From positions 247,407 through 311,406 of the forward strand of contig NW_020170432.1 of the NCBI RefSeq assembly GCF_000524195.1: a stretch of 64,000 nt of DNA, read 5' to 3'. Made by a program: the position numbers and the translations under genes. The notes beneath the pieces are model-generated. The model ran no database searches. It saw only the letters and a program-made list of their open reading frames with translations, and was not told where the DNA came from. Origin of the DNA: Echinococcus granulosus. Its lineage: Eukaryota > Platyhelminthes > Cestoda > Cyclophyllidea > Taeniidae. This document shows, in pieces, positions 1-12,800 of this stretch (position 1 is its first letter; each line of letters opens with the position of its first letter).

Positions 1-35
1 TTTTTGCAACACAGAAATTTGATTCGTCTTCTAGG

Positions 36-315
36 ACGGTGGCGTGTAGCTCTCCACCACCACTACCACCACCTACACGCCAAAGCGCCTTCCCAAGCGT
101 AACTCGAGTGTTCCATTTTTGGCAGCACGGCGAAACACATTGGATACCTTTTGACCCTTTAATTAAGCAGAAATTCCTTCCGTTGCTGCTCCAGAAAAGA
201 TTTAGATTGGCTGACCATTACCCCAGAAGACATTTAAAGCGTCGAGTTTTACACGATGAAGAAAATAAAGTAGGATTTGCACTAAACGGTGAAAGACGTG
301 CAGATGCCAAGACAG
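36..315 (+). CDS. Possible partial exon at the left edge, WWE-like segment
   Basis: After acceptor GTCTTCTAG (ending at 35), an open frame runs to a stop at 357, with a possible donor ACAG|GTGCAT after 315. The segment HFWQHGETHWIPFDPLIKQ has the W...W-x-P-F spacing of WWE domains (PARP, RING and DDHD phospholipase families). No second domain is visible and the match is short. It may be a chance open frame. Confidence 0.2.
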
Positions 316-359
316 GTGCATGGATAGCAGAGAATGACAGGGAGTGGCAAAGGTGGTAG

Positions 360-3300
360 AAAACAGGGGCAGATTGCATATCACTGGGATCTGCGAAAGT
401 CTAATCACAGTAGAGGACTTAACACTTTCAGTACTTTCATTACCACAATGATTGAAAGTCGGTAACATCCCTTATCTCCTTTCTTCTTATAAGCATACCC
501 AATTTTTTTACTAGAAGATTTGGCGTCGCTGGTAATAAGCAAAAACTGATAACATATGTCACGTATGTGTGACGCTGGAAAAAAGCGTGGCAAAGAAAAA
601 TGTGGAAACATATGTAGCTGTTGAAATACATTCCTTTGATGTCTAGGGCAGAATAACTACTCCCTAAAACGTTAAGAGGAACAGAGTTGTATTTCCGGTC
701 AAAATGACTTTTAAGTAGTGAAAGAGCAGCATCAGAGCCCGGACTAGTCAGAGCGGGTGGCCATGTGGCAAGGCGAGGATAATGGGCCGGGAGGAGAGGC
801 ACCCTCACTCGTCTCCAAGGCAGGAAATACTGACGTAAGTGGGAAAGGGATGGAGCCGGAAAAGCCAGATCGCTTGCTAAATACCACGGTGTCATGTTTG
901 TAGCTTGGATTTATGCCCCTACTACGTGACGCCATGTGCGTCAACCCACTTAACTGCCTCCATCCCTCCCCTAGTGCTTCGAAAAGCGAGTAGAGAGGAT
1001 TTCCGAAAGGAAGGAGCCACAAAATGAAGAAGTTCGACATGGGTAGTGAGACAGTGCCCTATTTGGCGCTAAGTCAAAGAAATAGTTAAAGGAGAGAAGC
1101 AAGCGAGAAATGCTGAGGCGGGCACAAACAGGAGAGAGGAAGGCAGCGTTAACTGTCCAGCATTCATAAAGTCTAGTGGCATCCTACTGCCGGAGATTCC
1201 AACCCAAAGGGGCTAATATTTGTTGGCGTTCTTTACAGCCACAACAATGCACTTCGTTGATTCGATTAGTTAGATCATTTTCACCAAGTGGAGATGGTCA
1301 ATCGCACTGTTCAACGGGATGATCAAACAAGCGTCAAGCTTGTCAAGTAGCGTCAAGAATAACACCAACAAGGTCAATTTGTTTGCATCAGGTGATTACA
1401 AAAGTTTGTGTAGCTTTCGACATGCCTCAGTGAAATCACTGGTTGTAACTTTTAAGTACCTGCCAAGTGTCATTGTTTATTTACGCCTATCAATGCGCCA
1501 CGCTCTATTCTGTCTCCCATACTGCTCTCCCCCCATCTTCAACTATCGTACCGGTTGAATCTGACGCAGGCGATCTGAGGGCATCCTCTTCTCAACCAGA
1601 AACCGTCTACCCCGCTTTTATGCCTTCAGCTCCAAGTCCCGCCTCGCCTTCCATCCTGTAGCAAAGCCCGCCTACAAAACGAAGTCCACCGATGGTCACC
1701 ATGTGAAAAAGTGTCAGGGGATTTGCAGGATAGACTCGTTAAATCCCCCTTCTGCTTCCTGGCCCCATGAATTGCTATTTAAGAATGATTAGGAGTGGAC
1801 ATACGCACACCCACACAACAGCAGGATGGAAAATGTTAAGTAGGGAAGAAGCAGGGAAGCCATTTCAACGATTAACGTTGAGTTGCACTGTGGGCAAAGT
1901 TACGACGACACCCATTTCAGGAGGCACAGTAAGTTGTCTAGAATGAACTGATAGGCAGAACATTGGGGAAGCTGAAGTTGCTGTACGATGCGACGGATAA
2001 ATCAGGCTTACTTACGAGTGGCAGTTGCAAATGGAGTCTCGTAGTACTTCACTCTGAAATCCAAATGCAAACGTCAGCGACTCCTTCGAATGTCAGCAGG
2101 GCGGATGAATGCGTGATGACCAGAAAACTCATCTCAGATCATCTTGGAGACAGACTTCAATAACTCACAAGAAAATGGAGAAATTTGGCGCTAAATCTAG
2201 GAAATGCGCTCGAGTCAAGCCAGGTTGTCATTTCACATCCATTGATTGAGATGAGACAGTGGCGATGCCACCCACAATCGTAACCAGCAAGTGCATCCTA
2301 TAACCACTTTTCACAGCCCCATCCGATGAGGAAGTCTTTTATCAAACCAGAACCCGTGGGAAGCCTCAAGGACAATGGACGAGGGTGGCAGCCATACGTT
2401 TGTAAGTCAGTGATAACTCCAAGCGGCAGTCACCCATTCAGCTGAAAAATTATTCAACTGGTAGAACTAATGACAAAATGGTGATAATAGTACTGAAAAA
2501 CTGTGGCAAGTAAAATCTGGCGCTAGAAGAGAATCCTCCACCCTAAGAGTAAAGGGAAGGAAATAATCCACGGCTAACCCTTAATCCTACCACTGGTGAA
2601 AGTTAGTCTGAGATTGGCCTGACTCTCGATTCGACTTCTTATGGCGCAAGACTTCGAAGTCAGCATATGTAAGGAGACAAAAGTGAGGTAAGCGGGTTGT
2701 AGCCACCGTTTTGTGTACGCAATGCATGCACACATACAACCCCTGGCCGATGTCAAACCGGCCACATGCGCTAGAAGTTTATCTTAAGGATAGCGTGAAC
2801 TCCTCTTAACAACACTACGAGGGGTGCAGGTAGCGAAGTACGCCAAAAAGTGATACATCCTTCCGGGTAAATATGCATACAAACAGAGACGACGAGGCGT
2901 GGAGCCATGGATAAAGATGCACACCAATTTGCAATAAGTAATTATGGTTTCAAGTTAAACTAACTTCCTGTTGCGTCACGCCGCTAAAAAGGACAAAAAT
3001 GCTCAACAGAGGCCTTGGAGTGACAATTATGGACGACAAATCTTACTGGTTGCGATAGGTTAGAGAAACTTAGGTAGTAGTAAATAATCGCGTGAGTGGC
3101 TAAAAGCGTCACATTCCTACTTAAAATAGGGCAGTCAAAACCTTGACAACAAAAAGTACCCGATAAATTTTTTCACCAGTGGACTTTGAGGTATTAGGAA
3201 GGAGGTTAGCTATCATAAAGTACTTCCGTCTGCCGTAAACACCTTTAATTGCGCCATTTTGCCGTCGGAGCGGAGTGCAGTTCCAACTTTTCAACACCCA

Positions 3301-3909
3301 CTTTACCGTAGCTCATTTAATTAAGGCTTTTAGAAAAAACCGCAAGTTCATTTTCGTTTGATTTGCTCATAAAAAACAACAAAACGGCGATTGTGATTTG
3401 TCTAAGACGCTCCAGATTCTTCCCCAACGTAAGGTGGTGACAAAACGGAAATTATGATCTGTTTGTGGCGCATTCTACTTGCTACTGATAAATTACAGTC
3501 GATGTTAGTTTCAGCTACCATTGGTCCCGAAGTCCAGGCTAAATACCATTTCTTTATTCCCATTGGACGCATCATGTTAAAATTACCCGAAGTGGAGGAC
3601 AGACAGGTCAGAATTTAGAGCTTTTGAATAAAGATGCGGTTCGGAACGAATCCACTGCCCATACATAACAGTACATCAGTGCCCAAGAAATTCGCATCTC
3701 CTTTGACCTAAAGAGGTTAGCACTACAAAACGCGTAATAATAAGGTTATTCGTCAAACAAACACGCGTAATCGCCAGACCTACTGACACTTAAAAATTCT
3801 AAGTAAAGCAAAGCCTGTCCAGCTTCTCAATAAAAAATAATAACCAGGGGATACAAATGAAATTATCAGTAACCACATTCTCGTGATCATCAAGTGAAGA
3901 AGGACTCAC
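360..3909. other. Non-coding or intronic, no gene seen
   Basis: If the SLC16-like exon is real, this is its first intron. Apart from the hairpin at 558-573, no exon, RNA gene or repeat was recognised. Open frames are short and lack domain character. Confidence 0.5.
558..573. repeat. 16-base hairpin motif H1
   Basis: GTCACGTATGTGTGAC, with 5-base arms GTCAC/GTGAC, followed by GCTG. Identical to 16379-16394. Confidence 0.6.
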
Positions 3910-4156
3910 TGGCGTATAAATGCATTCCAGTGAGGAGTGCACCAGGAAGGAGGTAAAGGAGGAATGAAATATCAGTGCCATCGGTATCCCATGTGTTGAA
4001 TGTAGCAGCCTCCATCATCTCAAGGACGTGTAGTCCGAAGGAAAGGATAAGACCATCGACGACAGCAGTGCAAGCAAAGGCGCTCAGGAGAACCAACCAG
4101 GCCCGCAAACTGCGACCGATATTGGCTACAATGGAGTGGTGAAGGTGTGATAACAT
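3910..4156 (-). CDS. Probable first coding exon of an SLC16 (monocarboxylate transporter)-like protein, partial
   Basis: The exon encodes two hydrophobic segments joined by a polar loop. AWLVLLSAF followed by VVDGLILSFGL mirrors the invertebrate SLC16 first helix (GWVVVLASF...DGIAFSFGLL). After a loop, TDISFLLYLLPGALLTG matches the start of helix 2 (TAWIGSL....PLLSGP). The ATG at 4156 is the first in frame after an upstream stop; a donor A|GTGAGT at 3909 ends the exon in phase 1 after 82 codons. The canonical DGGWGW before helix 1 is replaced by NIGRSLRAW, so this is a divergent member or only a similar MFS protein. No following exon was recognised between 1 and 3909, so the remainder may lie beyond the left edge. 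It faces away from GatB. Confidence 0.4.
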
Positions 4157-6893
4157 GGCCGGTGGTAGAAGAGACTGTCTCAACTTGGCTTACCGCCTGC
4201 AACTTGGCCGGGTGCGTTTAAAATAGTCGGGATTTGGACCTGGAAGGTTGGAGGTTTTAGGAAAAATGGACATACTTCAGGATCCATTTAAAATACTAAA
4301 TACGTTATTCCTTAAAGAAAAATACTGAATGCAGAGAGAGGCAGACCTTCCCACTACAGCTTTAGAACCTACAATAGAAAAAGGACATGCGCAAGACAGA
4401 TTTAAAGATGCATTCGGCCAACTGCACACGCATCGAAAAGGAGCTGCGTTTTATGCCAAACAAAGAATTACATTCCAAAGCCATCCATGCTAAAAATACC
4501 GACTGCTGCGGGAAGATAGATACAACAAGTTATTTTGGATCACCAAACGAACTACTATTAATAATAAATACAGATGCCCTAACGTTGAGGGCAAGAGCAC
4601 GACAAAAGACGGGGAGGATTCTTTTGTGAAGAATCACATCCTAGTAAACTCATGTACTGAAATACAGTTGGACCCCAATTACAACACAATCTAACATCAT
4701 TCGCACAAGCGAACGGCAAGGGGAAATAACCTATGTAACTAAAAACGAAAAAAACCGAACCGGTGAAATTTGAGGCTTCCCCGTTAAATTAGTTTATGGA
4801 CTCCTTCAGCTAGGTACAGCAAAAAATTCAGAATAACTTACCAGATGATGCCCTTATGAGTTAGGTCAGCATGGCGTAATTATGAGTAACTGTGCGGAAA
4901 CTCGAGCAGTACACCTGACAGCACCCCAAACTTCAACACTCAAATCGGCGCACCTCGTTGGAACACTTTAAGCAAACATTAAAACAGTTCTCATTGTGAC
5001 CTTTAGAATTAATAACACTCCTTTCAGATCTAAGAAAAACTTATTTTTATTATTTTAGTTTTAAAGCGTTATTTTATAGGCTTTCAACTAGTATCACTCA
5101 AAAGGGACTTAAAAGACAAAGACAAATGCCATAAAATTTGAAATTGACTGTTGCCACAGTTTTTGGCTAAATTTAAGATAAAACTCAATAGCTCCGTAAT
5201 ACCTACGTCGTTTTAATGTACCGTTCAGGAAAAAGGCATGTAGGAAATTCGAATCTCGTGACCGGATCGTCCTCCCCCGTACCTAGTGACTGCGGTTCTC
5301 CCCGTTCTTAAACGATGTACTTTCCCTCTCCATCTTTCCCTCTTTAATAAATATGTCCAAAATGAATCAACCGGGCTCGTCTAAGAACGCTAGGAACAGG
5401 GAAGTGGAGACCGATGAGTCTCGCCCTACATTAGCACATACCCTTAAATAACCAAAACTAGGGTTTAGCAAAAATTTCAAGGTGAATATATAATGCTGTG
5501 ACTAGGTGTCACCTTGATTGCGTGAGAGTTCAATGACCGGCTCGATCGGATGGTAGATGTATTTGCCTGTTGTGAACGCTGGCAGAGGAGGTTAACAGAG
5601 AGAAGGACTGGAGACGATGCTCAACGGAGTACAGAGCTACGCAATGCGCTGGCTGTTTAAACCTTGATTTCGACGGAAATCCTACATGAATGCTCCACCA
5701 CTGCACCTTTACCAATTAGGCTCGCCTCCGGGCCATGCCAGTAGCCCTGGTTGTAGCGTTCCGGGACTCCCTGAAGACGAAAGAAAACACAATACTCGGA
5801 CAGAATATACATTCAGCACAGAGAGGGTGTCTGGGCTATTAGCATGGCCCAAAAGGCCAGCCCACCCAGTGAGGTACAAGGGGACTAATTCAAAGTGCAA
5901 AAGTGGCCCCTCACCAATACCGAGGGACAATATGCCAACAATGCATAGTATGTCGAGTAATGTGTTAACTTTCGTCTTTAAAGAAATCAAGAAGCATTCA
6001 AAAACTGCCGATAATTTTAGAAGCAAACATAAATCTGAGAGCGAACTGGGCTAAATTTTGTCAAGCTTTCCAGCAAATATAAAAAAATGTATGCGGTCAC
6101 AAGTTTCTGGCTCTGAAATAGAGGCCTCATGTAATAAAACTTTCAAAATTATCAGCAAGCTGACTGATTTGTTTTCGTTACTGTCTTTAGGTGAAACCTT
6201 ATTAAGGTTTAATAGTTATTTATACACAATTAAAGATGACATGTTTTGCCTAGCGGGTTACTGGATTTAAGCACAAGGCCCTTTTTATCCGTTTTATGTG
6301 TACATGCATTCAAAATACCTCTTAGGTGTAAAAAAGTAGCAGAAAACTGTTTATAACTATTCTTACTTTCTCACACTACATGACAACCTTGAGTGCAGGT
6401 CCCGCTTTTCACCGTGGTTGGTTGTGGTGTGTATTATTGTGTCGAGTTTTCTTCTGTCTGTTTATGCAGATATTTCGCTTGACTTTTCAATGCTCTTGTC
6501 TCTTTTTGGGCTTCTCAATTTTTATGCGCTTTACAGCATGTTGTTACTTGAAAAGCACTAAATTTTGGCTTAAGTTGATAAAAATGTGGGAAATGGGCGG
6601 ATGGTGCTAGTCAAATATGTTCAACCTTATAGTATATTATAAAGACGACTTGACAGTCATGCGTTTGAGCAGTGAGGAATTGTAGAATCGATTAGGAAGA
6701 TTTTGGTTGAAATTTATGGCAGACTAATCAAATTCGACCCTTTTTTATTTCCCCTTTCTTGCCTTTGCTTGTTTGTTTATTGTGTTCCGCTTAGTAGCAA
6801 ATAAAGACTCCAATTAATCAGGTTCTTCCACGACATGGCCTTACACAGGTTGTAATTTTTTAGTTCTTATCTTTGTTATTGCGTAATGATGTT
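4157..6893. other. Divergent intergenic region between the SLC16-like exon and GatB
   Basis: 2.7 kb. A stretch at 5686-6054 is open on both strands, with a good minus-strand acceptor at about 5768. No product could be identified. Presumably it holds both promoters. Confidence 0.45.
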
Positions 6894-6927
6894 TTTTTTA
6901 CTCTTAGCCAACTGAAACAATTTGCTA
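6894..6927 (+). promoter_or_regulatory. Splice acceptor and very short leader before the GatB start
   Basis: A T-rich tract ending in TTTACTCTTAG closes at 6907, leaving 20 bases before the ATG at 6928. This is either the acceptor of a 5' UTR intron or a spliced-leader trans-splice site; flatworms use both. No matching upstream donor stands out. Confidence 0.4.
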
Positions 6928-9843
6928 ATGCTCCGATTATTTCACCCTCTACAACGTTCAGTTGCATTTTACTCTACCGCAACGTCAAAGTGTGTTCCTA
7001 TTATCGGTCTGGAGATTCATGCACAGTTGACAAGTGTTCGTTCGAAGCTCTTTTCTCCTGCACACTATTCATTCGCTGCGCCGCCAAATACCCAGGTTGC
7101 ACCCCTTGATGCCGCTCTCCCTGGCTCCATGCCCGTAAGCCATTCTTCTAAAGACTTTCCATGGTTTGTCAAGAATGAATAATAAGGACACTCATATTAA
7201 ATGCTAATTCATCTGGAGAGAAGTCTTATGTGCGTAAATGAAATCTACTCCTCTTTTTTAGCAAGTGACGCTTTATACTTTATTTAGATACTGAATCGCG
7301 ACTGCGTTGTATGGGCAGTAGTGGCCGCGCTTGCCCTGAATTGTCGCATCAATTCTCTCTCAAGGTTTGATCGTAAGCACTACTTCTACTCCGACTCTCC
7401 TGCCGGCTTTCAGATCACGCAGCACGAACAACCCATCGCCGAGAATGGCTGGCTTGAGTATGTTTGGAAGCTGCCAGGAACTAAATCCTCTCCACAGGTT
7501 AGCAAGACTAAAATCAGGCGAATTCAACTGGAACAAGATACGGGAAAGAGCCTTTATGATGAAAAAACTGGTCGAAGCCTTATTGACCTCAATAGGGCTG
7601 GTAAATATTCACTTTAGAACACTTGTCTATCATTCTATTCTCTTTACGACAGGTGTGGCTTTAATTGAGATAGTAACAGATCCGGACTTTAGCACGAGTT
7701 ATCAAGCCGCGGCGTTTGTGGATGAGTTGGCGACGCTGTTGCATCACCTCCGCGTATGCTCGGCCAGCATGTCGACTGGGGAAATGCGGGTAGATATTAA
7801 CATCTCTGTTGGATCTTCCATCTCTCAACAGGGATCTATAGTAGAGGTGAAGAATGTCAACAGTCTTCGTGCCATTCGTTGTGCTATCGGTAAGATTGCC
7901 AATTATCAAGAGCTGTGTTAAATGCACTGCTACTTTAGCCATAAGAACGTGCTTTTTAGTGCTGGTTAGCCAGTCAAATTGAGCAATTGACCACTCTTGG
8001 TCCTTTTTGGCACCACTTTTTCCTCTAGTATTATCGGATTTCTTCGATTTCCTAGTCTATCCACAAGCATCACCAAACCTTGACTTGTTGTTGTTCCTGA
8101 TTCTTGATATCTTTTAGATTATGAAGTATCTCGACAGCGTGGAATTTTTTGCTCCGGTGGTACCGTCATCAACGAAACACGCTCTTTCGACCTGCTTAGC
8201 AGGTGAGGTTTTGCCAAGCTCCTTTCGTGTCCATTCTTATCCCATTCCTTATTTTTTTATTGTCTGCAGTAAAACTATACCTATGCGTGATAAGGAAGTG
8301 GTTCAGGACTATCGATATTTGCCGGAGCCTAACCTACCTCCTCTGCGCATTCTTGAATCCTGCGAAGCCTGCTCTTCGATGGCGGCTCCCTCTACGTCTG
8401 GAACAGTTTGTGTCGGCTGTATACGACTTCAGCACGAAGCCAGTTTTGCCCAGCTGCCAAATCAGCTTCGTCGGAATCTTGTATTCCAACATGGTCTCCC
8501 TCCTGAACGCGCAGCTTCTCTAATTGAGGAACCTCAGTTGTGTTCTCTCTACTTCTCCACCTCTGCCCTCATTCTCTCCCAACTTCCCTCCTTAGAGGAG
8601 CAGGTTCTAGCAGTTCAAGGCGTTTCACGAGACGAGCTCGAGGGACTTGTGCACCGTGAAATTGCGTTTTGGTGCTCTGGCCTGCTCTACAGCGGTCTTC
8701 ATGATACACCTGGCTTCCGGTGCGTGCTTGGGAAATTGCTTCTATTTACACTTTGCAAGTAAAAGTAATCTTTTTTTTCTAGCCTTCCATCTGCGGCACA
8801 GTTGTCCCAGTTTGTGATCATGACCTTATCCGGCCAAGTATTCGGCACCGGAGCTGAGCAAGTATGGAATTTCTATGAACTCCTTTTCGTCTCCACATAA
8901 ACACTCATTCAATTTCCCTCTACTTAACGCAGGTGTTGAATTATCTTTGTGCCGAGGGGGCGTCAGCTAATGCCCTAGAGATTGCGGGCAGAACCGGAGC
9001 TCTGCTTGTTCACGATCTGTCTCTAATTCGTTCCACCTGTATGGATTTTATCAAATCCAATCCGGCTCCAGTATGTCTATATTATAGTATTTGAAATTTT
9101 TCCCCATTTCAAGGTATAAAGTAATTACTCTACTACATAAGGTTTCTTTCATTCGAAGGCCTTTTCCCACTCTCGTCTGTATTTAACTTTCTTCTTTGGT
9201 ATTCACGTGAATTTAAATTGATTGACATACAGCGAGGAAGACTATGTGATGATTGTCTCTATCGCCCCAAAAAGAAGTTAATTTGCCAGCACCTGTGCAC
9301 CCTGTAGATTTACATGGTACATATTCTGTAAGGACGCAATCTATGGTACTCTCTCTGCTCAGTTGTCGAGCAGGTTTCTTGTCAACGCTACTAACGGCCC
9401 TTTCAAACACTACTTTGATTCCCGCATTTCTGGCCCCCTCCGCTGCTAACGCTTAAATATCCTGCAAAATCGCTCTTTCGTGACCACTCTGTATGTAATA
9501 ACACCAATCATGGTTGATAGCTTTCCCAAATCCTCCACCTGCCGTGTAAAGAAGTGTGTAACCTCTTCGGGACGCCTATTTATTTTCAGTAGTATTTACG
9601 TAACCCTGTCCTGTTTATGCCCTGAAGGTACTGAAATACATCCGCAAAGGTCGTAAACGTTGGCATCTGCAGTCAATGGTGAATCGAATCGTGCGTAGCA
9701 CCGAGAGCACCCAGTTGCTTCACGAGGGTCTTGTGGAGCGCTGTCTTTCTGACCTCCTTAATAGAGTCGACGACGATGGTAGGTCAATTCCATGGACTCC
9801 AATTCATTGTTCTGTGATAGAAAGAACCCTTCTCTTGTCTTAA
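6928..9843 (+). CDS. GATB: Mitochondrial glutamyl-tRNA(Gln) amidotransferase subunit B, complete in 8 exons
   Basis: GatB is the tRNA-binding, kinase-like subunit of the GatCAB complex that turns Glu-tRNA(Gln) into Gln-tRNA(Gln) in mitochondria. Exons by eye: 6928-7134, 7288-7600, 7653-7889, 8118-8202, 8270-8719, 8783-8861, 8933-9070, 9628-9843; all junctions are GT-AG, phases match, and the sum is 575 codons with stop (574 aa; human GATB is 557). Family motifs seen: GLEIHAQL (residues 27-34), [65 protein letters not shown] and [14 protein letters not shown]. The helical tail follows in the last three exons. Residues 1-21 are basic and hydroxylated with no acids, as in a mitochondrial presequence. 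The ATG at 6928 is chosen because an in-frame TGA lies at 6913. The last exon could instead splice at 9779 (GTAGGT), so the final ~22 residues are the least certain part. Confidence 0.93.
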
Positions 9844-12800
9844 CCTCCTACTCCCTGCCCTCTTACGACACGAGTCATTGCCTCCACTCATAGAGAAATT
9901 GACGAAAATTAAAACACTTCCTGGTATTTGCGAATCATGGGTAACTAAATGAGTTCGTGCTGTTTTGGATGGCAAAAGAGGTAGTTTTGTGGCTGTGTGA
10001 GGTATGCAGTCTTGGGTCGTCAGTCCTGGCTTCTTCTACAGAATTCTTTGCTACACTTCTTTGAGATGCATCGCATCCAGTGCGTCGATCTCAGTCTTCA
10101 ACAAGTAACCTTCAGCAAATGAACGCTTCTGTCTGCGGTTTGTCACGCACACACGCATGGTAAGCACAGTGTTCTGATGATGAGGTGATGCTTGTGTCGG
10201 AAGTGTGAAATATGTGGGAACTAGACCGGTTGGGAATCTAGAGCGCAATAAGTTGTATCTTGCAGACTGATTGACGATATAGTGCGCGTATAGCCGCATA
10301 TAGAGTATTTAGTCACTGGTTTTGAGTTATTACTCCTGAAATTAGTTCGGTTTTACCTTTGGCCTCTAATTTATGTGATCAGTTTGCTCCGGACTGCTTT
10401 TGCCTTTAACAGGCAGGTGGCATCTGTGCACTGTGGGTCGTGGCATTCTTGTTCTGATGACTCATGATAAAAAACCCTACCATATTTGAATAAGTAGAAA
10501 TCAATGTTTCGTTTAAAGCAATCGGATTATTTCCAGCGCAAACCATAGGGTCGGTATTTTGTGGAGGGTGTTTGACCTTCCCCACCGTTAATTCATGCTG
10601 ACTGTCGTTAAGCCTGGACGCGTTCTCCATTTGAACCAATCAAGATGGCTTTTGGAATTTTGTGAAAGGTCACCTTGTAATAAAGTTCCTCCTGACAATG
10701 CCTAATCCAAATCAAAGGTGAAACAACCACACTGAGTTGGAAAATGGCTTCAAAGATTGCGTGATAAATGTATAGCATTCATGATATTTTACGCGTACTT
10801 TATTTCGGGATAATCAGATGTCTATCTTGTTGTGTGAGAATGGTTGTCAGCAGAAGTGAGAATAAGCATGATTTGTTACTTCTTTTCTATCGACTTTTTA
10901 CTCACTACCGCCTTCTGTAAAAGCTTGAATTCATTTATTTTTTGTTTTCTTTCCATTTTAGGGACACTAATGAAATAGGCTACTTTTTTGCGGAAAGGCG
11001 TGTACATATGCACAATTCAAATTTGTACCCTGGGGCAAATAAAGTCGCTATGATGAGGAATTTTCTCTTTTCATATGCCATCCTTGGAAGTTTCTGAGAT
11101 TTGTCAAAACGTTTGTTATTCGCATTATCTTTACTAGGTGGATTCGGAAAAGAGAAGAATGTGTTACCTATTCTGCGAACCGACGACAACTCGGTTTTAA
11201 TTGTGGCCGAGATCTATCCACCTCGATGTTGATCAACTTGGCGATATTTCTCCTCTTAGAACACAACACTTGACTCCAAACGAGGTAATTCATCCTTTAG
11301 GATAAGGGGGAGGAGGGAGGGGTACCGCCTCATCCTCATCCTTCATCGCCACCGGCTTATGTCTCGTGGGGGAAGGATCACCATCCTTCAATGGATCATT
11401 GGACTGCCGTAGACATTAAAACCCCCCAAAAATTTTTCATGAAAGGACGGCTTTAACTCGCAATTTCCACCTTCGGAAAAACCATGAAGTCGTAAATATT
11501 CACCAACTGACAAATCACGCGAACTTCGGGGGGCTACCCTCAGGGTCGGCTCTCACTCGATCCTATCGCTCTCCGAGTTCTTCACCTCATATCCCTACGG
11601 AGCTTTCCGCCTCCTCCTTCTTTTTTTCATTCCTATGTGCGTGTGAGAGTACTCACACACTCCATGTTTTTACCCCGAACTCCTTCTCCCAGGCAGACAG
11701 GGGCAAGTGGGGATTTAAGGAAGAAAAAAAGCATAATCTCAAACCCTGAGGCGATGGGGGGGAGGGTGGTTTGTCCTCACCACTTTAAGCGTGCGTTTTT
11801 TTTCTCCCTTCTCTCTGTAAAAAATCCGCGAATTCCTACGCTCGAATTTTAGCGTCGGCTTGACTTAGACAAGGTAGGCAGGACTCCCTTTCCTCCCTCC
11901 CCCCGCCTTCCCCTTAAGCCATATTAATTTCTCTGCCCGATGGATGGACTGTTCGAGATCACTCAAGACTGCGGGGCTCGAGGTTTCTCTGTTCTTCCTG
12001 AAGGCATTATAAGACCGTAGCCAAACGACCGCTCCCAATGGCATAACGCTGACCCCTCGGGCCTTCAGATTGGTTGGATGGGGCTAGCAGTAGCCCTGGT
12101 ACCAATTTTGCTATGCCGGTTCTCCATATGGAGGGGTAGTTGGGTTTGTTTAAGGTGTTTTGTTTTAAGGTGTACTTACCGCCCGATAGTTGTGGTGTTT
12201 GGCCTCTTGTTGCGTTCCGGTCATGTGACCCCTGGGACACTAAAGGGCTACCTCTAAAGTCATTTAGCAATACACGGTAGGGAGGGTGGGAATTGCCTCT
12301 TTCTCCCTCTGTCCGTCACAAATTACGATCACCGAGGTGGTGAATGAGTGCTTCATTGAGCTGTAAAATTTTATTAGCGTAGCGCGCTCTGAGTACTTTT
12401 GTCAGCTGTTAGTGGGGGTGTCAGTCCGTGTCAACGGTGTAAATTTTGAATCAGTAATGCTTAAAAAGTACCACAAAGTGGGTACTTTCTCTTCCCTGTT
12501 CTTAAATATTCGAAATCATTCCTGTCATTTATGAGGGTTGTTTAGTTTAAACCGGGACTTTATCTCGTGGCCATTTCAAATGTGTGTCCGATGCTTATTT
12601 TGGTGGCAACTTGCATATTTAATCGTTTTTGATACACAAAATCCAATTAGACTGTTTGACAAGTGCAGGTGATTTGAACGCGTGGGTAAGTGCGACTTGT
12701 CATTTACCTTGTCAACCTGTCGATGTGGCAACATCAGTAGACATTTTGACCGACTTTAGTGGACAATTTAGCGTGGTTGATAGATAATATGCAGGGTGTA

